Source: Cobetia sp. L2A1
GTDB lineage: Bacteria > Pseudomonadota > Gammaproteobacteria > Pseudomonadales > Halomonadaceae
Reading direction: 5' to 3'
Length of the DNA: 64,000 nt
Assembly: GCF_009796845.1 (NCBI RefSeq)
Contig: NZ_CP047025.1
Location: forward strand, 992,001 to 1,056,000
Of this stretch, positions 56,072-64,000 are shown piece after piece. The notes beneath the pieces are model-generated. The model saw nothing but the letters and a program-made list of their open reading frames with translations, searched no databases and was not told the DNA's origin. The translations under genes and the position numbers were made by a program. Every line of letters begins with the position of its first letter. Position 1 is the first letter of the stretch.

Positions 56072-56100
56072 ATGTTATCTGCTGCTTGGCAGCTTGTCAG
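56072..56100 (-). promoter_or_regulatory. Sigma-70 promoter candidate of the DAHP synthase gene
   Basis: On the minus strand CTGACA (56095-56100), 17-base spacer, TAACAT (56072-56077). Both hexamers are one or two bases from consensus. A start near 56065 would leave a leader of about 90 nt. Confidence 0.5.
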
Positions 56101-56180
56101 TTCCCTTTGCTTAATATTAATCCTCTGTCAAGCAATGGAGTCTTCTGAAAAGAGGTTGATTGGTATGCTTGGCGAGTAAG

Positions 56181-56198
56181 TGTAAATATTTCGTTACA
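56181..56198. promoter_or_regulatory. TyrR-like box
   Basis: TGTAAATATTTCGTTACA matches the TyrR palindrome TGTAAA-N6-TTTACA except for one base. TyrR-type control of DAHP synthase genes is established in E. coli. The box lies upstream of the -35 of the leftward promoter. It also overlaps a -10-like TACAAT (56194-56199) that could serve rpoE. Confidence 0.4.
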
Positions 56199-56505
56199 AT
56201 AAGGAGTGTCAGCGTCGCCAATTAAGGTCATTATGCATCACAACGCGTAAAACCTGTGCCTTTGAGCGCAAGGTGTCTTGCCGTACAAATGATAAACAGG
56301 AACACTGTGCGTTGATTTTGGCCGTGCAAGCAGGTCGTCGATGGTAATTCGGCTATCTGCTTGCACGCGCATCCAACAGCATAAACGTTAAAGGGGCCGG
56401 ATAACGCATGCGCAAGTCGCAATTCCTATCAGGTCATGATGCCCCGGGGATTCCCGATGTGGAGTCCGTAAGCGGTGCCTCCACTCCCGCGGAGGGAGCG
56501 AGTGA

Positions 56506-57108
56506 ATGAGTGTCAATGAAACAGACCAGCAGCTGGTCGAGCGTGCCCAGAAAGGGGATAACCGCGCCTTCGATCTACTGGTCAGGAAATATCAGCACAA
56601 GATACTTGGCCTGATCAGCCGTTATGTTCACGATCATTCTGAAGTGCAGGATGTGGCCCAGGAAGCCTTTATCAAGGCCTATCGCGCGTTACCCAATTTT
56701 CGTGCGGAAAGTGCTTTTTATACCTGGATGTATCGCATCGCCATCAACACGGCAAAGAATCATCTAGTCTCGCGCGGCCGTCGTCCGCCAGGAACTGATA
56801 TGGATATCGGCGATGCCGAGATGATCGATCAGTCCGGGCGACTCTCGGACATCGAGACGCCAGAAGCTGCCATGGCGCGTGATGAATTGGAGAAAGTGGT
56901 TTTCGGCGCCATCGAGAAGCTGCCGGAAGACTTGCGCACGGCGATTACGCTGCGTGAGTTCGACGGGCTGTCTTATGAGGATATTGCTGAGGTCATGCAG
57001 TGCCCTGTCGGCACGGTGCGCTCGCGCATCTTCCGCGCGCGTGAGGCGGTCGACAAGGCGATACAGGGCTTGGTCAGTCCTGCACCGACCGCCGCTCTGG
57101 TCGACTAG
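56506..57108 (+). CDS. rpoE: RNA polymerase sigma factor RpoE (AlgU)
   Basis: Extracytoplasmic-function sigma factor of envelope stress. 200 residues: region 2 (QKGDNRAFDLLVRKYQHKI, EVQDVAQEAFIKAYRALPNFRAESAFYTWMYRIAINTAKN) and region 4 (LPEDLRTAITLREFDGLSYEDIAEVMQCPVGTVRSRIFRAREAV) are close to AlgU/RpoE. The gene order rpoE, rseA-like, rseC, degP and lepA-lepB confirms it. The SD sequence GAGGGAG sits in the 3' arm of a short inverted repeat. Confidence 0.96.
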   Translation: MSVNETDQQLVERAQKGDNRAFDLLVRKYQHKILGLISRYVHDHSEVQDVAQEAFIKAYRALPNFRAESAFYTWMYRIAINTAKNHLVSRGRRPPGTDMDIGDAEMIDQSGRLSDIETPEAAMARDELEKVVFGAIEKLPEDLRTAITLREFDGLSYEDIAEVMQCPVGTVRSRIFRAREAVDKAIQGLVSPAPTAALVD

Positions 57109-57399
57109 TCGCCGGACAGATGACGGCAGTTGGTCACGTATGCCGCGGCAATTGTGAATTTTTTTGTCGGGTATTTACGACATTGGTGTCAGCAAAAACA
57201 ACAGCTTGTGGATTTGACGCCCGAAAAGTGAATGTTTTCTGAACGGATGGCGGAACGATCCGTACAGCACGTGATCATAGTGTGCAGATTGCCGGTTTGT
57301 TCTGGCGGACCGCCAACCGTCATGGTGAATGACGCCATTTGTTGTCAGGAGTGCAGGTTGAATCTTTTATCAGCCTGACGAGTGTGAGGGTATTTACGC
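57109..57399. other. rpoE-rseA spacer
   Basis: 291 bases between the sigma factor and its presumed anti-sigma gene, much longer than in E. coli or Pseudomonas, where they nearly touch. It is AT-richer than its neighbours with long T and A runs. GGAACGA (about 57251) with TCATA 16 bases later is a weak sigma-E-like match. No gene is supported. Confidence 0.5.
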
Positions 57400-58119
57400 A
57401 TGAATCTGAAGACCACCGAATCCGTGAAAGAGTCGCTCTCCGCGCTGATGGATGCGGAGGGTGACGAGCTGGATCTGCGTCGTGTCCTCAAAGGACTCGA
57501 TGAGTCTCCTGAGGCAGCAGATACCTGGCGTCGTTATCATCTGGCGCGCAGTGCCATGCACCGCGAACGCGAAAGCGTATTCACCATGGACATCGCAGCG
57601 GCAGTCAGTGCTGAAGTCGAGATGGTGTCGCGAGAAGTGCCCGCAGTCGAGCCGGTTGCAGAGCGACGTAGCCTGTTCTCCTTCGCTGGATCCGCAGCCA
57701 TTGCCGCCGGCGTGGCAGTGATGGTTATCACTGGCGTGCAAGTCTTCAACGGCAGTGAAAGTGGCGTACCGACCAGCGTTACTGGGGGTGCAGAGCTTGC
57801 CAGTAGTGTGCCCGGCAGCGAGAGCGCTGAGCTTCGCCAGGTAAGCCAGTCACCGGCGAATGCCGAAGTACCTCAGTGGTCTCTGCCTGCTGCGGGTAAC
57901 GGCCTGATGCAGGTCGGCGCGACATCGATGAACACTCGACCGATGTTCATGGCGCCCCAGGGTGAGAGCTACGGAAATCAGGGCATGTCCTCAAGCAATG
58001 TCGCGGCGGCAGACCTTGCCCAGCGTCGTCTGCTTGAAGCGTACCTGAGCAAGCACTCTGCGCGTGGCCCAGTGCCGGAGCGTAGTGAGTGGATAAGCCT
58101 GCAGGACGTCGCCCAGTAA
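57400..58119 (+). CDS. rseA: Anti-sigma-E factor, RseA/MucA-like
   Basis: Single-pass inner-membrane protein expected to hold RpoE inactive until cleaved by site-1 and site-2 proteases. 239 residues: the RseA N-terminal domain is in VKESLSALMDAEGDELDLRRVL...DTWRRYHLARSAMH, a membrane segment follows near residues 104-122 (GSAAIAAGVAVMVITGVQVF), then a Ser/Gly/Gln-rich periplasmic part that ends in QRRLLEAYLSKHSARGPVPE. No mucB/rseB follows it. Confidence 0.9.
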   Translation: MNLKTTESVKESLSALMDAEGDELDLRRVLKGLDESPEAADTWRRYHLARSAMHRERESVFTMDIAAAVSAEVEMVSREVPAVEPVAERRSLFSFAGSAAIAAGVAVMVITGVQVFNGSESGVPTSVTGGAELASSVPGSESAELRQVSQSPANAEVPQWSLPAAGNGLMQVGATSMNTRPMFMAPQGESYGNQGMSSSNVAAADLAQRRLLEAYLSKHSARGPVPERSEWISLQDVAQ

Positions 58120-58183
58120 CCGGTAGCGCTGATGGCAAGGCAGATACGGGTGGGGTGATGCCTGCTCGTTGTATCTGCTCATG

Positions 58184-58225
58184 AAAAAGAGGGAGGTGCC
58201 AATCAAGGCACCTCCCTCTTTTTTT
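58184..58225 (+). terminator. Intrinsic terminator after rseA
   Basis: 17-base inverted repeat (58184-58200 and 58207-58223), loop AATCAA, core GAGGGAGGTGCC, followed by T7. It separates rseA from rseC and also faces the convergent minus-strand gene. Confidence 0.93.
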
Positions 58226-58266
58226 ATCATGGTCTTTTGCACTGCTGGTCGTCTAGCCTGGCGGCT

Positions 58267-58512
58267 TCAATCGTGTAGATAACGATCGACTGTCTTGATG
58301 TAGAGCATTTCTACCTTGGTGCGTGCCCAGGGCGTACGACGTAGAAACTTGAGGCTGGAGTTGATGCTTGGGTCGCTGGTGAAGCAGTTGATCGGGATCA
58401 GCTCGCCCAGTGTCTCGAAGCCGTAGTGGTCTACCAGCCAGGTGACCAGCGCTTTCAAGGTAACTCCATGGAGTGGATCGAGACGCGAGGTGGAGGGCGG
58501 TGCTTCGCTCAT
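58267..58512 (-). CDS. VF530 family DNA-binding protein (DUF2132)
   Basis: 81 residues matching the VF530 family: LDPLHGVTLKALVTWLVDHYGFETLGELIPINCFTSDPSINSSLKFLRRTPWARTKVEMLY. Members bind DNA in vitro by structural work on the Vibrio protein; the cellular role is unknown. The start follows CAGGAGCTCTC. It is an opposite-strand insertion between rseA and rseC, where mucB/rseB stands in other species. Confidence 0.88.
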   Translation of the reverse strand: MSEAPPSTSRLDPLHGVTLKALVTWLVDHYGFETLGELIPINCFTSDPSINSSLKFLRRTPWARTKVEMLYIKTVDRYLHD

Positions 58513-58662
58513 GAGAGCTCCTGTTGATGGCGTCGAGGAGTACCGTCGCTGAACGCTGCGCCAAAGAGGCACATCGGACGCGGCGTGAAAAACGCCTCTG
58601 AAAGGCGCTATTCTACCCGTATGTGCCGCCGATGCGTGGCGAGATTTTCAGGAGTCGGCAAG

Positions 58663-59133
58663 ATGATGCAGGAAGAAGGTCAGGTCACGGGACATGGTCG
58701 AGAAGGTGTGTGGGTCGAGACTCAGCGCAGCTCCACCTGTGGTTCGTGTAATGCACGCAGCGGCTGTGGCAGTGGTCTGCTTAGCCAGTTCTCACGCCGA
58801 AAGCCACACCGTGTGCTGATTCATGTTCCGGACGATGAAGACTGGCCGCTGGTAGGTGAGAGAGTCGTGATCGGTATTGATGAATCTGCCTTCTTGCGCA
58901 GTGCTGGCCTGCTTTATGGCTTGCCGCTAATCAGTGGAATGTTGGGCGGCATCATTGCTGAGCAACTGGCGGGTACAGGCACGCTGGCCGTGCCGGTGGG
59001 GTTTGCGTTGTCTCTGGCGGCGGGGCTTTTGGTGGTGCGCTGGCATGCGGCGCGTCCTGATCAGCAGGCGCTTTATCGCCCTATGCTACTGCGACGGCTG
59101 GGTGTCGAGGCGCTCGCGATCAAGGCGGTGTGA
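58663..59133 (+). CDS. rseC: RseC/MucC family protein (SoxR-reducing system)
   Basis: 156-residue inner-membrane protein: an N-terminal Cys-rich soluble part (STCGSCNARSGCGSGLLSQF), then two membrane segments (AGLLYGLPLISGMLGGIIAEQL and VPVGFALSLAAGLLVVRW). RseC proteins modulate sigma-E activity and take part in SoxR reduction. The start is behind AGGAGTCGGCAAG. It lies directly before degP but is cut off from rseA by a terminator. Confidence 0.88.
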   Translation: MMQEEGQVTGHGREGVWVETQRSSTCGSCNARSGCGSGLLSQFSRRKPHRVLIHVPDDEDWPLVGERVVIGIDESAFLRSAGLLYGLPLISGMLGGIIAEQLAGTGTLAVPVGFALSLAAGLLVVRWHAARPDQQALYRPMLLRRLGVEALAIKAV

Positions 59134-59357
59134 TCTGTTAGCCACTCAGTCACATGAATGTGACGTCAATATGCGAGATGTCGCTTTGTTGCGACTTATG
59201 GTTGCGTTGAGCGCGGCATCAATTGATGAACTTCAACGCCATGGCGACGTCAATGAACAGGATGCCACTGCAGTCGAGAGCATTGGCGTCAGCATGCTGT
59301 ATGGCAAGTATCAGCATGCCTCATAACAAGTGACAGGACGTACCAGGAGCCTCATTG

Positions 59358-60773
59358 ATGAAACCCCTTTCCCGCCTGATGATGCCCGCGCTGGCCATGG
59401 CTGCCCTGATGGGCACTCATCTGGTTCAGGCAAGTGAATTGCCCGACTTCACGCAGTTGGTCAAGGACTCAGCGCCAGCAGTGGTGAATATTGCGACCAC
59501 TACCGAGATTAAGCGCACCTCGGCTCCGGCTTTCCGCGGGCCGAATGGTGAAGAGATGCCGGAATTCTTCCGCCGCTTCTTCGGTGACCAGGCGCCGGGT
59601 CAGGATCAGGGCGGTGTCGAGAAGCGCTCCAGTCTCGGCTCTGGTTTCATCATCTCTGATGATGGCTACATCATGACCAATGCGCATGTGGTGGATGGTG
59701 CCGATGAGGTGATGGTGCGTCTAAATGACCGCCGCGAGCTGAAGGCGCAGGTGATCGGTGAAGACAAGAAGACTGATATCGCGCTGCTCAAGGTCACGGC
59801 GGAAGACTTGCCGACGCTCCCGCTGGGTAACAGTGACGCGCTTGAGGTGGGTGAGTGGGTGGCAGCGATTGGCTCGCCGTTCGGCTTTGATCACTCGGTA
59901 ACGGCTGGTATCGTCAGTGCCATCGATCGCACCTTGCCGTCGGACGCCTACGTGCCCTTCATCCAGACTGATGTGGCGATCAATCCGGGCAATTCGGGTG
60001 GTCCGCTGTTCAATCTTGATGGCAAGGTAGTGGGCATCAACTCCCAGATATATACCCGCTCCGGTGGCTTCATGGGCGTGAGCTTCGCGATTCCCATCAA
60101 TGTCGCGATGGACGTGGCTGACAAGCTCAAGACTGACGGGCGCGTTGATCGCGGCTGGTTGGGTGTGGTCATTCAGCCGGTTTCCAAGGACCTCGCCGAA
60201 TCATTCGGCCTTGATCGTGCCCGTGGTGCTCTGATCGCCGATCTCGATCCGGATGGCCCGGCAGCAGCATCAGGGCTCAAGAGTGGTGACATCATCACGG
60301 CTGTGGATGGCAAGGATGTCGAAAGTTCCGCCAACCTGCCGCGTATGGTCGGCGCGTCTTCGCCGGGTGATTCGCTGAAGCTCTCCCTGCTGCGTGATGG
60401 CAAGAGTCAGACACTGGACGTCAAGGTGGGCCCTTGGCCTGGCAGTGAGAAGGATTCGGTCGCCAAGGCAACTGACGATAAGCAGGGGCTGGGCATCGCC
60501 GCTGCCGAGCTCGACAAGACTGTCCTGAAAGAGCTGAACATCGATAACGGTGTGCGGGTGATGGAGGTCGATCCTCAGGGAGTGGCAGCAGAAGCCGGTA
60601 TTGCGGCGGGTGACGTACTGGTGGAGTTGAACCAGGCACCACTGACAAGTGTGAAAGCGCTTCGTGATATCGTCGCAACACTGCCGACAGATCGTCCGGT
60701 GTCATTGCGTCTTGTGCGTAACGGCCGGCCACTCTATGTCGCGCTGCGTATGCGTAAAGATACCGACAAGTAA
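59358..60773 (+). CDS. degP: Periplasmic serine endoprotease DegP/MucD
   Basis: 471 residues. Signal peptide MKPLSRLMMPALAMAALMGTHLVQA ends before SELPDF. Trypsin-like domain with the catalytic His in TNAHVVDGADEV, Asp in DIALLKV and Ser in GNSGGPLFN; two C-terminal PDZ domains follow (GWLGVVIQPVSKDLAESFGL and GLGIAAAELD...VMEVDPQGVAAEAGI). It degrades misfolded envelope proteins. Placement after rpoE-rseA-rseC marks it as the MucD protease of this regulon. The ATG follows CAGGAGCCTCATTG. Confidence 0.95.
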   Translation: MKPLSRLMMPALAMAALMGTHLVQASELPDFTQLVKDSAPAVVNIATTTEIKRTSAPAFRGPNGEEMPEFFRRFFGDQAPGQDQGGVEKRSSLGSGFIISDDGYIMTNAHVVDGADEVMVRLNDRRELKAQVIGEDKKTDIALLKVTAEDLPTLPLGNSDALEVGEWVAAIGSPFGFDHSVTAGIVSAIDRTLPSDAYVPFIQTDVAINPGNSGGPLFNLDGKVVGINSQIYTRSGGFMGVSFAIPINVAMDVADKLKTDGRVDRGWLGVVIQPVSKDLAESFGLDRARGALIADLDPDGPAAASGLKSGDIITAVDGKDVESSANLPRMVGASSPGDSLKLSLLRDGKSQTLDVKVGPWPGSEKDSVAKATDDKQGLGIAAAELDKTVLKELNIDNGVRVMEVDPQGVAAEAGIAAGDVLVELNQAPLTSVKALRDIVATLPTDRPVSLRLVRNGRPLYVALRMRKDTDK

Positions 60774-60834
60774 TGCAGTCGCCATCGTAATGCTCTGATG
60801 ACATGTCGGATGATGACACGGTGGATGAAGATAT

Positions 60835-60864
60835 ACGGGGCGCATGGGAAACCGTGCGCCCCGT
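60835..60864. terminator. Hairpin between degP and lepA
   Basis: 10-base perfect inverted repeat ACGGGGCGCA / TGCGCCCCGT around TGGGAAACCG. No T-tract follows, so it is a weak or factor-dependent terminator candidate. A -10-like TACAAT (60953-60958) downstream may serve lepA. Confidence 0.5.
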
Positions 60865-61038
60865 GTGCGTCAGGCAGCAAGCCTCAAGGACGGGCAGGCG
60901 TGGGAGACGGCCCAAAAGGCAGCCTCTTCTATCATCGCCTCAAGTCGGACTGTACAATGCGTGCAATTCGATTTCCGTCGTCTCCCGTGATGGCCGTGTA
61001 TTTTCACGCAGACGGGCACAAATACAGAGCAGTGATCC

Positions 61039-62859
61039 ATGACCGAACGCGTAACGCCGCCGTCCTTGAAGCATATTCGCAATTTTTCAATCATCGCCCA
61101 CATCGATCACGGCAAGTCGACGCTGGCTGACCGTATCATTCAGCTGTGCGAAGGGTTGAGCGTCCGTGAGCTCAAGGAGCAGGTGCTTGACTCGATGGAC
61201 ATCGAGCGTGAGCGCGGCATTACCATCAAGGCGCAGTCGGTGACACTCGACTATCACGCTGACGATGGTAATACCTATCAGCTGAACTTCATCGATACCC
61301 CGGGCCACGTCGATTTCTCTTACGAAGTCTCACGCTCGCTGTATGCCTGTGAAGGCGCGTTGCTGGTCGTCGATGCGGGCCAGGGCGTCGAAGCCCAGTC
61401 GGTCGCCAACTGCTATACGGCCATTGAGCAGGGGCTTGAAGTGCTGCCGGTGCTCAACAAGATGGATCTGCCGCAGGCGGACCCGGACAAGGTCTCCCAG
61501 GAAATCGAGGAGATCATCGGTCTTGACGCGACGGACGCCTGCCAGGTGTCTGCAAAGTCCGGCATGGGCATGGAAGCGCTGCTCGAGCGCCTGGTGCGTG
61601 ACATTCCGCCGCCCAAGGGTGATCCGGAAGCCCCGCTGCAGGCACTGATCATCGACTCCTGGTTCGATAATTATCTAGGCGTCGTCTCGCTGGTGCGTAT
61701 TTTCGATGGCACGCTCAAGAAGGGCGAGAAGATTCGTCTGAAGTCCACCGGTCGCGATTGGGAAGCTGGTGCGATCGGTATCTTCACACCCAAGCGCAAG
61801 GAAACGGGTGTGCTGCGGGCGGGTGAGGTTGGCTTCATCGTCGCCGGTATCAAGGACATCATGGGTGCGCCGGTGGGTGACACCATCGTGCACTCCAAGA
61901 CGGCTGACAAGGTCGAGCGTCTGCCGGGCTTCCTGAAGGTCAAGCCGCAGGTCTATGCCGGCATGTTCCCGATCAGCTCCGACGACTTTGAGGACTTCCG
62001 TGACGCGCTGCAGAAGCTGGCGCTGAACGATGCCTCCTTGCACTATGAGCCAGAAAACTCCGATGCACTGGGCTTTGGCTTCCGTGTCGGCTTCCTCGGC
62101 ACGTTGCACATGGAAATCATCCAGGAGCGCCTGGAGCGCGAGTATGACCTCGACCTGCTGACCACGGCACCGACGGTCATCTACGAAGTACTCATGGATA
62201 ACGGTGATGTTCTGCCCGTCTCCAACCCTTCGAAGCTTCCGGATATGGCCAATGTCAATGAGCTGCGTGAGCCCATCTGTCGTGCGACTATCCTCGTGCC
62301 GCAGGAGTATGTCGGTAACGTCATCACCGAGTGCGTGAATCGTCGCGGTGTTCAGCTCGACATGCAGTTCCTCGGTAGCCAGATTCAGTTGATCTATGAG
62401 CTGCCGATGGCAGAGGTCGTGATGGACTTCTTCGATCGCCTCAAGTCCATCTCCAAGGGCTATGCATCACTGGATTACAGTTTCGACCGTTTCGAAGCCG
62501 CCAGGCTGGTGCGCCTTGACGTGCTTATCAATGGTGATCGCGTCGATGCGCTGGCGTCCATCATTCACCGCGATCACGCACACGGCCGTGGCCGTCAGCT
62601 GGTCGAGAAGATGCAAGAGCTGATTCCGCGTCAGATGTTCGATGTCGCCATCCAGGCTGCCGTCGGTGGTCAGGTCGTGGCACGCTCTACCGTCAAGGCA
62701 CTTCGCAAGAACGTGACCGCAAAGTGTTATGGCGGCGATGTCAGCCGCAAGAAGAAGCTGCTCGAGAAACAGAAAGCGGGCAAGAAGCGCATGAAGCAGG
62801 TCGGCCGAGTGGAAATTCCTCAGGACGCCTTCCTCGCTGTGCTCAAATTGAACGATTGA
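61039..62859 (+). CDS. lepA: Elongation factor 4 (LepA)
   Basis: Ribosome-associated GTPase involved in 30S assembly and translocation control. 606 residues against 599 in E. coli. G1 [10 protein letters not shown]2-G3 GITIKAQS and [13 protein letters not shown]4 NKMDLP, G5 SAKSG are intact; the LepA-specific C-terminal domain ends in [27 protein letters not shown]. It precedes lepB by 55 bases, the usual pair. Confidence 0.97.
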   Translation: MTERVTPPSLKHIRNFSIIAHIDHGKSTLADRIIQLCEGLSVRELKEQVLDSMDIERERGITIKAQSVTLDYHADDGNTYQLNFIDTPGHVDFSYEVSRSLYACEGALLVVDAGQGVEAQSVANCYTAIEQGLEVLPVLNKMDLPQADPDKVSQEIEEIIGLDATDACQVSAKSGMGMEALLERLVRDIPPPKGDPEAPLQALIIDSWFDNYLGVVSLVRIFDGTLKKGEKIRLKSTGRDWEAGAIGIFTPKRKETGVLRAGEVGFIVAGIKDIMGAPVGDTIVHSKTADKVERLPGFLKVKPQVYAGMFPISSDDFEDFRDALQKLALNDASLHYEPENSDALGFGFRVGFLGTLHMEIIQERLEREYDLDLLTTAPTVIYEVLMDNGDVLPVSNPSKLPDMANVNELREPICRATILVPQEYVGNVITECVNRRGVQLDMQFLGSQIQLIYELPMAEVVMDFFDRLKSISKGYASLDYSFDRFEAARLVRLDVLINGDRVDALASIIHRDHAHGRGRQLVEKMQELIPRQMFDVAIQAAVGGQVVARSTVKALRKNVTAKCYGGDVSRKKKLLEKQKAGKKRMKQVGRVEIPQDAFLAVLKLND

Positions 62860-62914
62860 GGTAGGCCGCCGACTGGCAGCTTGCCATCATGACCTAGAGC
62901 AGACAGGGACGACG

Positions 62915-63718
62915 ATGGATTTTTCGCTAGTATTGGTGATTGCCGTGGCGGTGGCTGGCGCGGTGTGGTTGATAGACCTGATAGCACTGCGCGGTGCGCG
63001 CAAGGCTCGGCTCGCAAGCGCCGAAGCGTCTGTCGAAGGCAAGCTGGATGGCGAGTCGCGTCAGAAACTGATGCGCGACCCCTGGCCGGTGGATTACGCC
63101 AAATCGTTCTTCCCGGTGCTGCTGCTGGTGCTGGTGGTACGCTCCTTCGCGTATGAACCGTTCCAGATTCCGTCCGGCTCGATGCTACCGACCTTGAAGA
63201 TCGGAGATTTCATCCTGGTCAGCAAGTACGATTACGGTCTGCGGTTGCCGGTCGTCAACACCAAGGTGTTGGAAGTCGGTGAGCCGGAGCGTGGCGATGT
63301 GATGGTGTTCCGTTTCCCGGAAGACCCGTCGACCAACTTCATCAAGCGGGTTGTCGGGTTGCCCGGCGATACCATCCGTTATGAAGGCAAGCAGCTCTAT
63401 GTCAACGGCAAGGCTGTGGGCAAGTCGATCAATGCACGCAATGTCAGTGAGCAGCCCGGCGAAACTTTGCTGGACGAGACACTGGGGAAACATGCGCATC
63501 AAATCTACAATAACCCTAGCGACCCTGGTCCGCAGTTACGCGAAGTTCGGGTGCCCGATGGCATGTATTTCATGATGGGTGACAATCGCGACCACTCCAA
63601 CGACAGTCGCTACTGGGGCTTTGTCCCGGAAGAGAACATCGTGGGCAAGGCGGTAGCGATATGGATGCACTGGAAAGACGGGTTCCCTGACTTTTCCTCG
63701 GTACGCCTGATTCATTGA
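62915..63718 (+). CDS. lepB: Signal peptidase I
   Basis: Cleaves signal peptides at the periplasmic face. 267 residues: two N-terminal membrane segments (residues 4-25 and about 65-85), the catalytic Ser in PFQIPSGSMLPTL, the catalytic Lys in NFIKRVVGLPGD, and the box D/E sequences MMGDNRDHSNDSRYWGFVPEENIVGKA. No internal signal-peptide-like oddities. The SD region AGACAGGGACGACG precedes the ATG. Confidence 0.96.
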   Translation: MDFSLVLVIAVAVAGAVWLIDLIALRGARKARLASAEASVEGKLDGESRQKLMRDPWPVDYAKSFFPVLLLVLVVRSFAYEPFQIPSGSMLPTLKIGDFILVSKYDYGLRLPVVNTKVLEVGEPERGDVMVFRFPEDPSTNFIKRVVGLPGDTIRYEGKQLYVNGKAVGKSINARNVSEQPGETLLDETLGKHAHQIYNNPSDPGPQLREVRVPDGMYFMMGDNRDHSNDSRYWGFVPEENIVGKAVAIWMHWKDGFPDFSSVRLIH

Positions 63719-64000
63719 TCAGTGCATTCACCGGGCCGCCGCGAGGCGGCCCGTTCGTGTCTGGTAGGGCCGCATGACGGCCTGCCAGGCATTTTGATAT
63801 TGGATATTTCGACATGGGACGATGCGTCGTGCCTGCCATGTCAACCTGCTGTTCATCATGTCAGGCCCGCAGCCACAAGCTGGCGGAGATCGTGGCTGAC
63901 GAATATCGGATTGGGATGGTGGCAATCGGCAACTCCTCAAGCCGTGCTGGCTTCGGGCATCGCACAGCATGTCGAAGACTATAGGCACCTTCAGAGATGA
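63719..64000. other. Region after lepB, no gene assigned
   Basis: Contains a 9-base hairpin CGGGCCGCC / GGCGGCCCG (63732-63740 and 63745-63753) with loop GCGA, then TTCGTG, a possible weak terminator. rnc normally follows lepB, but no RNase III or DUF4845 start is recognisable. A short frame from 63814 (about 56 codons, with CCSSC) has no supported identity. Confidence 0.5.

Larger units (their letters stand above)
55976..56505. other. Divergent intergenic region between DAHP synthase and rpoE
   Basis: 530 bases, AT-rich relative to its surroundings, without a supported gene. It holds a leftward promoter candidate (56072-56100), the TyrR-like box (56181-56198) and short inverted repeats near the rpoE start. 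A sigma-E-type promoter for rpoE was looked for and not found with confidence. Confidence 0.6.

Noticed and set aside
59171..59326. 51-codon frame between rseC and degP
   Set aside because: No SD sequence and no recognisable family; it could be real but evidence is too weak to list.
63814..63984. 56-codon frame with CCSSC near the window end
   Set aside because: No SD sequence, no family, and the region may precede the real next gene.

Overview
The window reads as chromosomal core DNA of a gammaproteobacterium, most likely a member of the Halomonadaceae (Halomonas/Cobetia type). The basis is moderately GC-rich coding DNA with G/C-ending codons, acidic proteins, and a gene order that closely follows the Pseudomonas block lolC-lolD-comEC-exbBD-lpxK-kdsB-murB-rne-rluC-sppA-yceF-yceD-rpmF-plsX-fabD-fabG-acpP-fabF-pabC-mltG-tmk-holB-pilZ-tatD. 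The genus is inference from protein character and synteny; no 16S rRNA is present. I see no insertion sequence, prophage, CRISPR array, tRNA or rRNA gene.

Layout. 1-12.8 kb: lipoprotein sorting (lolC, lolD), a DUF2062 membrane protein, the DNA-uptake channel comEC, an ExbB/ExbD pair, then an envelope operon with short overlaps: msbA, lpxK, a Trm112-like protein, kdsB, a low-molecular-weight phosphatase and murB. 12.9-21.4 kb: RNase E on the minus strand, with a leader of about 800 nt, divergent from rluC, a HAD phosphatase and sppA; a Maf-type pyrophosphatase follows on the minus strand. 21.6-33.6 kb: the fatty-acid/ribosomal cluster yceD-rpmF-plsX-fabD-fabG-acpP-fabF, then pabC-mltG-tmk-holB, a PilZ protein, tatD and a DUF1285 protein. 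fabH is absent from its enterobacterial place. 33.7-43.1 kb: a UvrD-like helicase, a rhodanese, a dicarboxylate symporter (minus), and the electron-transferring flavoprotein genes, with ETF:ubiquinone oxidoreductase divergent from etfB-etfA. 43.4-49 kb: a six-gene TonB2/TtpC-type energy-transduction operon behind a Fur-like box. 49.1-54.7 kb: exonuclease III with a small basic protein, an unusual DEAD-box protein with a long leader, and dinG. 54.9-64 kb: DAHP synthase (minus), the envelope-stress sigma factor rpoE with its rseA/mucA-like anti-sigma gene, a VF530-type gene, rseC, degP/mucD, then lepA and lepB.

How it works together. Most of the window is housekeeping: outer-membrane building (Lol, MsbA, LpxK, KdsB), peptidoglycan (MurB, MltG), fatty acids (PlsX, Fab proteins, AcpP), RNA and DNA metabolism (RNase E, RluC, Tmk, HolB, DinG, XthA), envelope stress (RpoE, RseA, RseC, DegP) and respiration (ETF system).

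The strongest anomaly is the RhlB-like DEAD-box gene at 51095-52402. Its product has lost the arginine-rich motif VI and has SAE in place of SAT in motif III, while the Q motif, Walker A and DEAD remain intact. It sits behind a roughly 640-nt leader that carries a 26-codon upstream reading frame. Other points worth a second look are a near-consensus promoter that would make yceD almost leaderless, the very long rne leader, PsrA-like, Fur-like and TyrR-like sites, and the absence of lolE, fabH and mucB/rseB from their usual places.
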